From NCBI GenBank assembly GCA_964518995.1, contig CAZFJU010000008.1:1-37708 (forward strand): a stretch of 37,708 nucleotides of DNA, given 5' to 3'. The DNA comes from ZC4RG20 sp964518995. Its GTDB lineage: Bacteria > Pseudomonadota > Gammaproteobacteria > Steroidobacterales > Rariloculaceae. This document shows, piece by piece, positions 24,653-31,981 of this stretch. A program made the position numbers and the translations under genes. Position 1 is the stretch's first letter. Each line of letters starts with the position of its first letter. The notes under the pieces were generated by a model that saw only the letters and a list, made by a program, of their open reading frames with translations, searched no databases and had not been told where the DNA came from.

Positions 24653-26005
24653 TTACAGGTTCTCCAACCGTCCCGTGCTGTCCCCGAAGTGCTCGCGATG
24701 GATGTCGTACCGGTCCAGAACGCTGAGCAGAAGATTGCCCGTCGGTACCGTCCTCGTGGGATAGGCCAAGTGGCGCCCGCCCTTCATCATGCCATTGCCG
24801 CCGCCGACGACTATATGCGGCACGTCGTAATGGAGGTGCTGGTTGGGATTGCCCATGTTGCTGCCGTACAGCAGCAACGAATGATCCAGCAGCGTCCCGT
24901 CCGCCTCCTCAACATTCGCTAGCTTTTCAACCAGATAGGCTAGCATTTTCACATGATACTGATTAACTTTGGAGAACTCGTCGATCCGCTGTGGATCCTC
25001 CCCGTGATGCGAGCCGCCATGGAAACCGAGATTCGGCGCGCCGCTTTCGGGATAGCGCCGGCCGGTCAGATCGCGTGCAAACAGTAATGTACCAACGCGA
25101 GTAATATCAGCCTGGTACGCCAAGACCAGCAGATCAAACATTAACTTGATGTGCTCGTCGAATGACTGCGGGATACCGGGCGGAACCGCGAAATCTTCCG
25201 GTGCCGCGGTCGTGGCGCTCGCGGCGATCGCCAGACGGCGCTCGATCTCACGCACATTCTCGGTGAAGGCATCGAGTCGGGACCGATCCGGAGCGCTGAT
25301 GTCTCTGCGAAGCGTCGAGATCTTGCCGTTGATCGAATCGAGAATGCTCTGATTCCGCTCGCGGCGAGTGGCACGCTGCTCCGGCGAGCTGCCGCTGCCG
25401 AACATGCGCTCGAACACGACCTGAGGGTTCAGCTCCATCGGCAGCGGCGTGGTCGGCGACGCCCAGGAGATCGTATTCGTATACACGCAGCTGTAGCCTT
25501 CGCCGCAGTTGCTCGACCCCGAGCCCGGATCCTCGACCGACATTTCGATCGAGGGCAGAAGCGTCTCCCGCCCGATCTTCTCGGCGATGATCTGATCGAT
25601 GGTGTGACCGGCGTACACGTCGGCGCCCGCCGTCTTTTTCGGCTTCTCCGCGCATAGGAACGCCGCGGCGACCCAGTGATCGGCACCCGTCTCGCCCGGA
25701 GGCGGCTCCGAGGACGTAGCGTGCAGGCCAGATAGGATCGTCAGGCTGTCGCGGAAAGGCTCGAGGGGCTTCCAGATGAACGGCAGCTCAGCCGGCAACG
25801 CGCCCTCCCGCTCCGGGATCCAGTAGCCGCCCATTGCGGCGCCGTGCGGGACAAAGCCGCCAAAGAACCGGCGCGGCGGAACGGCGCCGGTATTCGCGAA
25901 TGCCGTCGCCGCCGGCAACATGGCATCGAGCAGGGGGAGCCCAAGCGCCACACCGGCGCCACGCAGCAGGCTGCGTCGGTTTATGTGCTTCTTGGTGATG
26001 AACAT
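24653..26005 (-). CDS. DUF1552 protein, Tat-exported
   Basis: 450 residues with a twin-arginine signal (NRRSLLRGAGVALGLPLLDAM). GAGGAG overlaps the region of the preceding stop and gives the start at 26005. Seen family landmarks: PRRFFGGFVPHG, LSGLHATSS, GADHWVAAAFLC, AGHTIDQIIAEKIG, SIEMSVEDPG, SWASPTTPLPMELNPQVVFERMFG, the repeated RLDAFTENVREIERRL, GFHGGSHHGEDP and LDHSLLLYGSNMGNPNQHLH. DUF1552 belongs to the alkaline-phosphatase-like/DUF1501-type exported proteins and is nearly always beside DUF1592-type cytochromes; its reaction is not known to me. The neighbours on both sides are 4 nt and 0 nt away, so it is inside an operon. Confidence 0.95.
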   Translation of the reverse strand: MFITKKHINRRSLLRGAGVALGLPLLDAMLPAATAFANTGAVPPRRFFGGFVPHGAAMGGYWIPEREGALPAELPFIWKPLEPFRDSLTILSGLHATSSEPPPGETGADHWVAAAFLCAEKPKKTAGADVYAGHTIDQIIAEKIGRETLLPSIEMSVEDPGSGSSNCGEGYSCVYTNTISWASPTTPLPMELNPQVVFERMFGSGSSPEQRATRRERNQSILDSINGKISTLRRDISAPDRSRLDAFTENVREIERRLAIAASATTAAPEDFAVPPGIPQSFDEHIKLMFDLLVLAYQADITRVGTLLFARDLTGRRYPESGAPNLGFHGGSHHGEDPQRIDEFSKVNQYHVKMLAYLVEKLANVEEADGTLLDHSLLLYGSNMGNPNQHLHYDVPHIVVGGGNGMMKGGRHLAYPTRTVPTGNLLLSVLDRYDIHREHFGDSTGRLENL

Positions 26006-26009
26006 CGAC

Positions 26010-28364
26010 TTACTCCTCGAGCAGGGCCAACTCGGTCTTCAGGTTCATGGTGAACGCCGGGCTCTGCACGACTCCCATGACCAGCGACGAAAAGCGGTAA
26101 TTGTCCTCGGCGGCCTGCCGCGTGATCGCGCGGAGCAGCGGCATATCTTCGTGCTCCAGCCCGCGGCCTATGGCATACGTCAGCAGCTTCTGGGTCACGG
26201 TCTGTGCGAACAGATCGCCGTTACGCACGGTAAGCTCGCGCAAGTCCGCGATGCCCTCGAGCCGCGTGCCGTCGTTGATGGACACGACGGGGTCGATCGG
26301 CAGACCCACATCCTCGGTTCGCCATGCGCCGACGGCGTCGAAATTCTCCATCGCGAGCCCCATCGGCTCGAAATGCATGTGGCACGACGAGCAGTTCGGA
26401 TTGATCTGGTGCGCCTCCAAGCGCGCCCGCAACGACTTCGGCGCGTCGCCTTCGAGCGGCGATAGATCTGTTTCTACCCCCGGCGGCGGATCCGGCGGGC
26501 TCACCCCGAAGAACGTCTCGAGGAACCATTTGCCGCGCTTGACCGGCGATGTGCGAGCTCCCTCCGAGGTGATCGTCAGCAGCGCACCCTTGCCGAGCAG
26601 CCCGCGCCGCATATCGTGCTCCGGGCCAAGCGTCACGCGGCGGAACTGCGAGCCGTAGACGCCCGGAATCCCATAATGCTTTGCGAGCCGCTCGTTGACG
26701 AACGTGTAATCGGCCGTGAGCAGCTCGAGAATACTGCGGTCCTCATGGATGATGCTGCTGAAGAACAGCTCGATCTCACGTTGGAAAGCGTGGCGGAGAG
26801 TGCTGTCGAAATCCGGAAACAGATTCACGACGGGCTCACTGGCCTGCATCCCGCGCACATTCAGCCATTGGCCGGTGAAGTTCTCGATGAACGCATTCGA
26901 TCGCGGATCCACGAGCATCCGCTCGACTTGCTGGTGGAGCACATCCGGCTCGTGCAGGCGACCTGCCGAGGCAAGCTCGAGCAGCTCGTCATCAGGAATG
27001 CTGCTCCAGAGAAAGAACGAAAGGCGCGACGCGAGCTCCAGGTCTGCCAGCCGGTAGGGCGCGCCCGCCGCCACCTCGGTCGGCTCGATCTCGGACCGAT
27101 AGATGAACTCGGGGTCCGCCAGGATGCGCTGCACCACCGCTTCGATGCCGTAATCGAAGTTGCCGCCCTCTTCACGCCCAACCGCGAAGAATTCCATCAT
27201 GACCTCGAGATCGGCTTCCGTGGACGGTCGGCGAAATGCCTTGCTCGTCAGCGTCGAGATAATCTGCCGCGCGCACGGTGCCTCCTCGCGGAAGCTCTGC
27301 GGATAGCATTCGAAGATCCGCTCGCGGCTCGGGGACGTCTCGGCCGGACGGCCGTTATACGGCCCTTCGATGAAGACCTGCCCGACGTGCGGGTAGAACG
27401 TATAGCCCGAGATCGCGCCCGGCGAGTTCATGGTGCGGACAAACGATTTGTTCAGCCCGGTATCCGGCAGATCGCTCGTGGCGATGAAGGTGACGCCAAC
27501 CTTGTGGAACCCGGCTTTGATCGGGATCGGCGGAGTCCGGCCGCCGTTGCCTTGTCGGTTGCCGATTTCCGAATCCCAGTCGTACAGATACACGCGCTCG
27601 CCGTCGATCGTGACTTCCAGCTGCTCGCCTCGGACATTGCCGAGCACGGCAGTGAAATAGCCGGTCATCCCTTTGACGGTAAAAACGTACTCACCATCTG
27701 CCGGAAACTCATGCTCGATCAGCATGCCGCCCCGGGTCCCGAACGGCAGCCCCTCGATATGCTGGTTCTGCGAGGTGTCGTGCGGGACGTCGAATACCGC
27801 CAGGGTCGCGGCAGTCTCCGTGCCGATCGCCAGCCGGCTGATTCGGCCCGCCGCCGAAAGGTAGGCCTCCATCAGCGCCGGCGACGTGGTCAGCGTGCCG
27901 GCCATATTGTCGAACCCGTGACTGGAATCGTCCGCCGGCAGGAAGCTCGTCGCATCGACCTGGAGGCCTAGCAGATCGCGAATCGCATTGGAGTATTCGG
28001 TGCGATTGAGCCGGTGCAGGCCCGGCGCGGGAAGGTGCAGCTCGGCTTGGCTGTCGATCTGGTTCTCGAGCCAGGCCACGAGCGCGCTCCTCGCGGCCGG
28101 CTCGAGGGTCGGACGACCCGCCGGCGGCATCATCCCGGAGCGCACCTTCGCGATGACGTTTTCCCAAATGTGCGCGTCGGCCGCTACGGAATCCATGCCG
28201 AACGCCTCGAGGTCGAGATCGGAGGCACGCTCCAGTGCGTTGTGACAGTCGAGACAATTTTCGGCCACGACACCGGCCTGCCGTGCTTGATCGTCGACCC
28301 CGCCGCCACAGCCGGCGACGAACACGGCGGCCAACGCGACAGCTCCGAGTACTCTACTATTCAC
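26010..28364 (-). CDS. DUF1592/DUF1588/DUF1585 diheme lipoprotein
   Basis: 784 residues with a lipoprotein signal (VFVAGC, Cys19) and GGAGG about 9 nt upstream. A first heme motif CLDCH (37-41) opens a planctomycete-type cytochrome domain. DUF1587 follows (LNRTEYSNAIRDLLGL), then a carbohydrate-binding-like beta domain (about 180-330, GEYVFTVKGMTGY), DUF1595 (ARQIISTLTSKAFRRP), DUF1592 (LASRLSFFLWSSIPDDELLELA), DUF1588 (GLLGKGALLTITSEGARTSPVKRGKW.LE) and DUF1585 (RNGDLFAQTVTQKLLTYAIGR). A second heme motif CSSCH (about 656-660) lies in NPNCSSCHMHFEPMG. This is the usual partner of DUF1552; an electron-transfer or oxidative role at the envelope is inferred, not established. It starts 20 nt after the DUF1080 gene. 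Confidence 0.95.
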   Translation of the reverse strand: MNSRVLGAVALAAVFVAGCGGGVDDQARQAGVVAENCLDCHNALERASDLDLEAFGMDSVAADAHIWENVIAKVRSGMMPPAGRPTLEPAARSALVAWLENQIDSQAELHLPAPGLHRLNRTEYSNAIRDLLGLQVDATSFLPADDSSHGFDNMAGTLTTSPALMEAYLSAAGRISRLAIGTETAATLAVFDVPHDTSQNQHIEGLPFGTRGGMLIEHEFPADGEYVFTVKGMTGYFTAVLGNVRGEQLEVTIDGERVYLYDWDSEIGNRQGNGGRTPPIPIKAGFHKVGVTFIATSDLPDTGLNKSFVRTMNSPGAISGYTFYPHVGQVFIEGPYNGRPAETSPSRERIFECYPQSFREEAPCARQIISTLTSKAFRRPSTEADLEVMMEFFAVGREEGGNFDYGIEAVVQRILADPEFIYRSEIEPTEVAAGAPYRLADLELASRLSFFLWSSIPDDELLELASAGRLHEPDVLHQQVERMLVDPRSNAFIENFTGQWLNVRGMQASEPVVNLFPDFDSTLRHAFQREIELFFSSIIHEDRSILELLTADYTFVNERLAKHYGIPGVYGSQFRRVTLGPEHDMRRGLLGKGALLTITSEGARTSPVKRGKWFLETFFGVSPPDPPPGVETDLSPLEGDAPKSLRARLEAHQINPNCSSCHMHFEPMGLAMENFDAVGAWRTEDVGLPIDPVVSINDGTRLEGIADLRELTVRNGDLFAQTVTQKLLTYAIGRGLEHEDMPLLRAITRQAAEDNYRFSSLVMGVVQSPAFTMNLKTELALLEE

Positions 28365-28384
28365 AAGCGCCTCCTACAGCGACT

Positions 28385-29002
28385 CTACTGCTCTCGAAGC
28401 CGCACGTTACGAAACCGGACGGTGCCCGAGCCGTGCTGCAAAGCGATCGGGCCGGCAGTAAGGGTCGAATCTTCAACGTCGACCATATCACGGCCGTTCA
28501 GCACAACGTGGAGACGGTTGCCCGCCGCCGTAATCAGGTAGCGATTCCACTGCCCGCCGGTGTAAATGAACTCGGACGGCGCGGCGACATTCATGATCGA
28601 CCCGGTGCGATAGGTTTGGTCCGGCCGCGTATCGAAGATGTTGACCTCGTAGCACGAGACTTCATCCACGGCCTCGGGGTCGGCGCAGCGAATGAAGACG
28701 CCGCTATTGGCCTCGCTGTTCACCCAGAACTCGAGCTCGAGCTCGAAATCCTCGTAGCCGCGATCACTGACCAGATAGCTCGGCGCCGAGCTTTGATCCG
28801 CCGTGATCGCTCCGTCCTCGACGCGCCAATTGCCGTCGCCAAGGGCGCTCCAGTTGGACAAGTCGGTGCCGTTGAATAGCGTGAGCCATCCCTCCGCATC
28901 GGGCTGCGGCTCACCCCCGCCGCAGGCCCCCAGCAAAGCGAGTGACACCGACCCAAGAATCAAGCGGCCGCGACGCCCCATCGCGTTAGCCGTAATACGC
29001 AT
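28385..29002 (-). CDS. DUF1080 (3-keto-disaccharide hydrolase-like) lipoprotein
   Basis: 205 residues from the ATG at 29002, with GGGGGAAGG upstream, opening with a lipoprotein signal (LALLGAC, Cys27). The mature chain is the concanavalin-like DUF1080 fold: GWLTLFNGTDLSNW, NWRVEDGAITAD, YLVSDRGYEDFELELEFWV, SEANSGVFIRC, YEVNIFDTRPDQTYRTGSI, WNRYLITAAGNRLHVVLNG and IALQHGSGTVRFRNVRL. Some family members cleave 3-keto-glucosides made by periplasmic oxidoreductases; others are uncharacterised. As first gene of the tight minus-strand operon (20 nt before the diheme gene), it suggests that the DUF1592/DUF1552 system may meet a sugar or glycoside, but this is inference. Confidence 0.92.
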   Translation of the reverse strand: MRITANAMGRRGRLILGSVSLALLGACGGGEPQPDAEGWLTLFNGTDLSNWSALGDGNWRVEDGAITADQSSAPSYLVSDRGYEDFELELEFWVNSEANSGVFIRCADPEAVDEVSCYEVNIFDTRPDQTYRTGSIMNVAAPSEFIYTGGQWNRYLITAAGNRLHVVLNGRDMVDVEDSTLTAGPIALQHGSGTVRFRNVRLREQ

Positions 29003-29265
29003 ACAGACCTTCCCCCAAATAGAGACCGTTTCAGCCATTGCTCGACTGTATCATTCCTGCCCGATGGTCGCCGGCCCCGGTGCGGCCATCCGTTAAAGAG
29101 ACCCAGGCGCTATCCGCGCCCTGGCGCAGTGTAACCGTAGGCTCGCGCGCCGTAATAGACTGCCTCGTCGGACCGGATCGAGTCGCGCGCGGGAAAATGT
29201 AATGCCCCGCAGCGCCTCCAGTACACTGTAATATTAGCGAATACCATTCCAGGGGGAATAAGAAC

Positions 29266-30525
29266 ATGCGGTCATTCATTCGGCACCCCATCGCGCTTGC
29301 GATCGGCGCCGCCATTGCGCCGGCAGCGCTGGCCCACCACGGCTTCGGCACGTTCGTCATGGACGTCGATATCGAAATTACGGGCACCGTAACGGGGATC
29401 GACTTCGTTAATCCGCATTCGTGGCTCTATCTCGACGTCGTCAATGAGGACGGCGAGACCATCGCCATGCGTTGCGAGATGCGGTCCGCGAACACGTTGC
29501 GTCGCTCAGGATGGACCAGCGACCTATTCCCCGAAGGTAAAGAAATCACAATTACGGGCTCGCCGGATCGCGACGACCCCTATTCCTGCTATGTCAGCAC
29601 GGTGATCTTCGACGACGGATCGAGCCTCGATCGATACGGCCAGATTACCGCGCCGGCCGAGATCGGCCAGGGTGAGCGGCCGCTTAGGCTCGCTAGCGGC
29701 GAACCGAACATCTCGGGCGATTGGGCGCAGGAGCAGCGTGTGATGACCGATCCGCGCGGCCAACGCGGCACGTTGGTGCCGCTTAGCGAGGCGGAGCGCT
29801 ATGCCGACGACCCCGAAGCCGCCGGCGTAATTGGCGGTGCGCGCGGCAGCGAGCAGGCCGCGGCGCGGGCCGAGGCGCTACGTCTCGCCCGGGAAGGGGT
29901 CGTGCAAAGCGCTGCCGAAGCCGAGGCGGCGGCGAGAGGCGCCGCAGCAGCTCCGGGGGGCGGCTTCCCCGGCCGCGGCGGCAACCCCCTCACCGAAGCA
30001 GGCCAAGCCGCGCTCGAGTCGGTCAACGTCGGCGACCGGTACGCAATGTCCTGCGTATTCACGAATGTCGTCACGGAATGGAGCGGAGATTCCGGCGAGG
30101 TGGTCAACCGCGTCATTCAGCGCGGTGATACGATCACGATGCAGTACGGCCGCTTGGGCGTCGAGCGCACCATTCATATGAACGTGCCGCAGCACCCTGC
30201 AAATGTCGAGCCGAGTCTCACCGGGCATTCGATCGGCCGATGGGAGGGCGACACGCTGATCGTCGACACGGCCGGCTTCGAAGCGGGCCTGTTCAACGGC
30301 CGGATGCCGCATAGCGATCAACTCCAGGTGGTCGAGGAATTTACCTTCGACGCCGAGACTCAGCAGCTCCGGCGCAGCTATACGGCAACCGATCCGCTCT
30401 ACTGGCTCGAGCCGCAGACCGGCTCGAACGCGACGAACGTGTCGACGGTGCCCTACTTCTCGGCGCCCTGCGACGACCTGACGATCGACGAGGACGCCCC
30501 GATCGGTCCGCGCGGCCAAGGTTAA
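29266..30525 (+). CDS. Secreted DUF6152 - GRWEGD-domain fusion protein
   Basis: 419 residues with AGGGGG upstream and a signal peptide ending at ALA-HHG. DUF6152 occupies about 24-125 (HHGFGTFVMDVDIEITGTV, IDFVNPHSWLYLDV, RSANTLRRSGWTSDLFPEGKEITITGSPDRDD). A linker (about 130-245) contains NISGDWAQEQ and a low-complexity Ala/Glu-rich helix with a Gly-rich end (AAAAPGGGFPGRGG). The GRWEGD domain has YAMSCVFTNV, ERTIHMNVPQHPANVEPSLTGHSIGRW, GRWEGDTLIVDTAGF (about 324-338), a VEEFTFD strand and a late FSAPCDD. It is a second, diverged fusion of the two domains, like the gene at 3398; the shared ANVEPSLTGHSIGRW/HPERLEPSLHGHSIGRW strings show close kinship. Confidence 0.87.
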   Translation: MRSFIRHPIALAIGAAIAPAALAHHGFGTFVMDVDIEITGTVTGIDFVNPHSWLYLDVVNEDGETIAMRCEMRSANTLRRSGWTSDLFPEGKEITITGSPDRDDPYSCYVSTVIFDDGSSLDRYGQITAPAEIGQGERPLRLASGEPNISGDWAQEQRVMTDPRGQRGTLVPLSEAERYADDPEAAGVIGGARGSEQAAARAEALRLAREGVVQSAAEAEAAARGAAAAPGGGFPGRGGNPLTEAGQAALESVNVGDRYAMSCVFTNVVTEWSGDSGEVVNRVIQRGDTITMQYGRLGVERTIHMNVPQHPANVEPSLTGHSIGRWEGDTLIVDTAGFEAGLFNGRMPHSDQLQVVEEFTFDAETQQLRRSYTATDPLYWLEPQTGSNATNVSTVPYFSAPCDDLTIDEDAPIGPRGQG

Positions 30526-30543
30526 GGGATTCACAACGGGTCG

Positions 30544-30564
30544 CGCCGGCCCTCCCGGCCGGCG
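30544..30564 (+). terminator. Hairpin after the DUF6152 fusion gene
   Basis: An 8-bp perfect stem (CGCCGGCC and GGCCGGCG) with a 5-nt loop lies 18 nt after the stop. There is no T-tract, so it may be a weak terminator; the next gene starts 21 nt later on the same strand. Confidence 0.45.
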
Positions 30565-30585
30565 GCGCCCTAACAGCTGAGACCT

Positions 30586-31065
30586 ATGCCATCACCATTC
30601 GAACGGCTTGCGGCGACACTCGATTACCCGCTCTATGTGGTCACGACGGCCGTGGACAACGAGCTCACAGGCTGCCTCATCGGCTTCGCCACTCAATGCA
30701 GCATTCATCCGCCACGCTTCCTCGCTTGTCTTTCGAAGAAGAACCATACCCTACAGCTCGCGCGCCGCGCGGCGGTCCTCGCGGTGCACGTCATTGACGA
30801 AGACAACCGTGATATCGCGGAGCTTTTCGGCGGAGAAACGGGCGATGAGGTCGACAAATTCGAGCGGGTCCGTTGGCACTATGCGCACGGCGTGCCGATC
30901 CTCAATGCCTGCGAGCGCTGGTTCGCAGGCAGGGTGCTCGAGCAACACGACCTCGGCGACCATGTCGGCTTTCTGCTCGAGCCGCTCGATACCGAGCAAC
31001 ACGGCCGCTCCGAGCAGCTGACCTTTCAGCAGGCCCGCGACATCGAGCCGGGCCACAAGCCTTAA
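30586..31065 (+). CDS. Flavin reductase-like domain protein
   Basis: 159 residues. The FMN-binding split-barrel is recognised by YPLYVVTTAVDNELTGCLIGFATQCSIHPPRFLACLSKKNHT, where TGC.IGF.TQ and the PPR..C.SK.N stretch match the flavin_reduct family, and by VHVIDEDNRDIAELFGGETGDEVDKF. Such proteins reduce FMN or FAD with NAD(P)H for partner monooxygenases, or bind flavin for other reductions. No signal peptide is present, so it is cytoplasmic. It ends one nucleotide before the GTG of the RibD-C gene, showing cotranscription and probable coupling. Confidence 0.92.
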   Translation: MPSPFERLAATLDYPLYVVTTAVDNELTGCLIGFATQCSIHPPRFLACLSKKNHTLQLARRAAVLAVHVIDEDNRDIAELFGGETGDEVDKFERVRWHYAHGVPILNACERWFAGRVLEQHDLGDHVGFLLEPLDTEQHGRSEQLTFQQARDIEPGHKP

Positions 31066-31066
31066 G

Positions 31067-31900
31067 GTGGAAGACCTGCTGCGACTCTTTCCCGGCCCGA
31101 GCGAGGATGTGCCGCTGCGGGGCCTCTACCTGAGCGAGGCGCTCGGGCCGCCGCGCCGCTTATCGAAGAGCTTCGTTTACGCCAATTTCATCACCAGCTT
31201 AGACGGGCGCATCTCGTTACCCGATACGCGGCGCAACCGGTCTGCAGTGCCAGCGGCCATAGCGAACCCACGCGACTGGCGCCTGTTCCAAGAGCTCGCG
31301 GCGGCCGCTGACGTGCTGATCACGACCGGCAGCCATGTGCGCGATTTTCGCCGCGCGGTGACCACGCGCAGCTTCCCGGTCAGCGGCAAGCCTGAGTTCG
31401 CGGACTTGCTCGACTGGCGTCGAGCACGCGGTCTCGCACCGCAGCCGGCCATCGTCATCGCCACGGCCAGCCTCGACCTTCCACGACTCGATGCGCTGAC
31501 CGAGTCGGGCCGCACGGTGTACGTCGCCACGGGCCGCGCGGCGGATCCGCGCAAGACCGCGGCCGTTGAATCGCAAGGTGTGCGCGTGCTGCGGGTCGGC
31601 AACGGTGCCTATGCCGAGGGCGGCCGATTGATCGAAGCGTTGGCGCAAGAAGCTCACTCCACCATTGCCATGATCGGCGGCGGCGAGGTGCTCCATGCGC
31701 TGCTCGTCGACCAAGCGGTGGATCGACTTTACCTGACCCTGGCGTGCCGGCTACTGGGCGGCTTTGCTTTCGACACCTTGCTTACCGGCCCCGTGCTCGA
31801 ACCGGCCGCCGCCCATTTCAAGCTTAAAGCTCTGCACTACGATGCGGAGGGCGCGGGCCGCTCCGTCGAGCAACTGTTCGCAGTGCTCGATCGGAGCTAG
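31067..31900 (+). CDS. RibD C-terminal / dihydrofolate reductase-like reductase
   Basis: 277 residues from a GTG at 31067 (no better start with a ribosome site; the AAGG in the junction is very close). The DHFR-like RibD_C fold shows FVYANFITSLDGRISLPD, NPRDWRLFQELAAAADVLITTGSHV, PAIVIATASLDLP, IAMIGGGEVLHALLVDQAVDRLYLTLACRLLGG. Family members reduce a pyrimidine intermediate of riboflavin synthesis, or other substrates, using NADPH. There is no deaminase domain, so this is not full RibD. It is fused in transcription with the flavin reductase, a pairing also seen in other genomes, and its substrate is unknown. Confidence 0.88.
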   Translation: MEDLLRLFPGPSEDVPLRGLYLSEALGPPRRLSKSFVYANFITSLDGRISLPDTRRNRSAVPAAIANPRDWRLFQELAAAADVLITTGSHVRDFRRAVTTRSFPVSGKPEFADLLDWRRARGLAPQPAIVIATASLDLPRLDALTESGRTVYVATGRAADPRKTAAVESQGVRVLRVGNGAYAEGGRLIEALAQEAHSTIAMIGGGEVLHALLVDQAVDRLYLTLACRLLGGFAFDTLLTGPVLEPAAAHFKLKALHYDAEGAGRSVEQLFAVLDRS

Positions 31901-31946
31901 TGCTCGAGACGCTCTACGGCGTGAATCGCGGCCGCCGTCGACGCTT

Positions 31947-31955
31947 CTGTATACT
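31947..31955 (+). promoter_or_regulatory. -10-like element upstream of the quinoprotein gene
   Basis: CTGTATACT (TATACT at 31950-31955) lies about 26 nt before the ATG at 31982. The same CTGTATAC string occurs at 11148 and 37138, each upstream of a gene. No good -35 is visible here. Confidence 0.25.
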
Positions 31956-31981
31956 CGATCAAAACCAGGGGAGACCTCCGG

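Noticed and set aside
26616..27971. 451-codon frame on the plus strand
   Set aside because: Antisense to the diheme DUF1592 gene, whose domains and heme motifs are certain.
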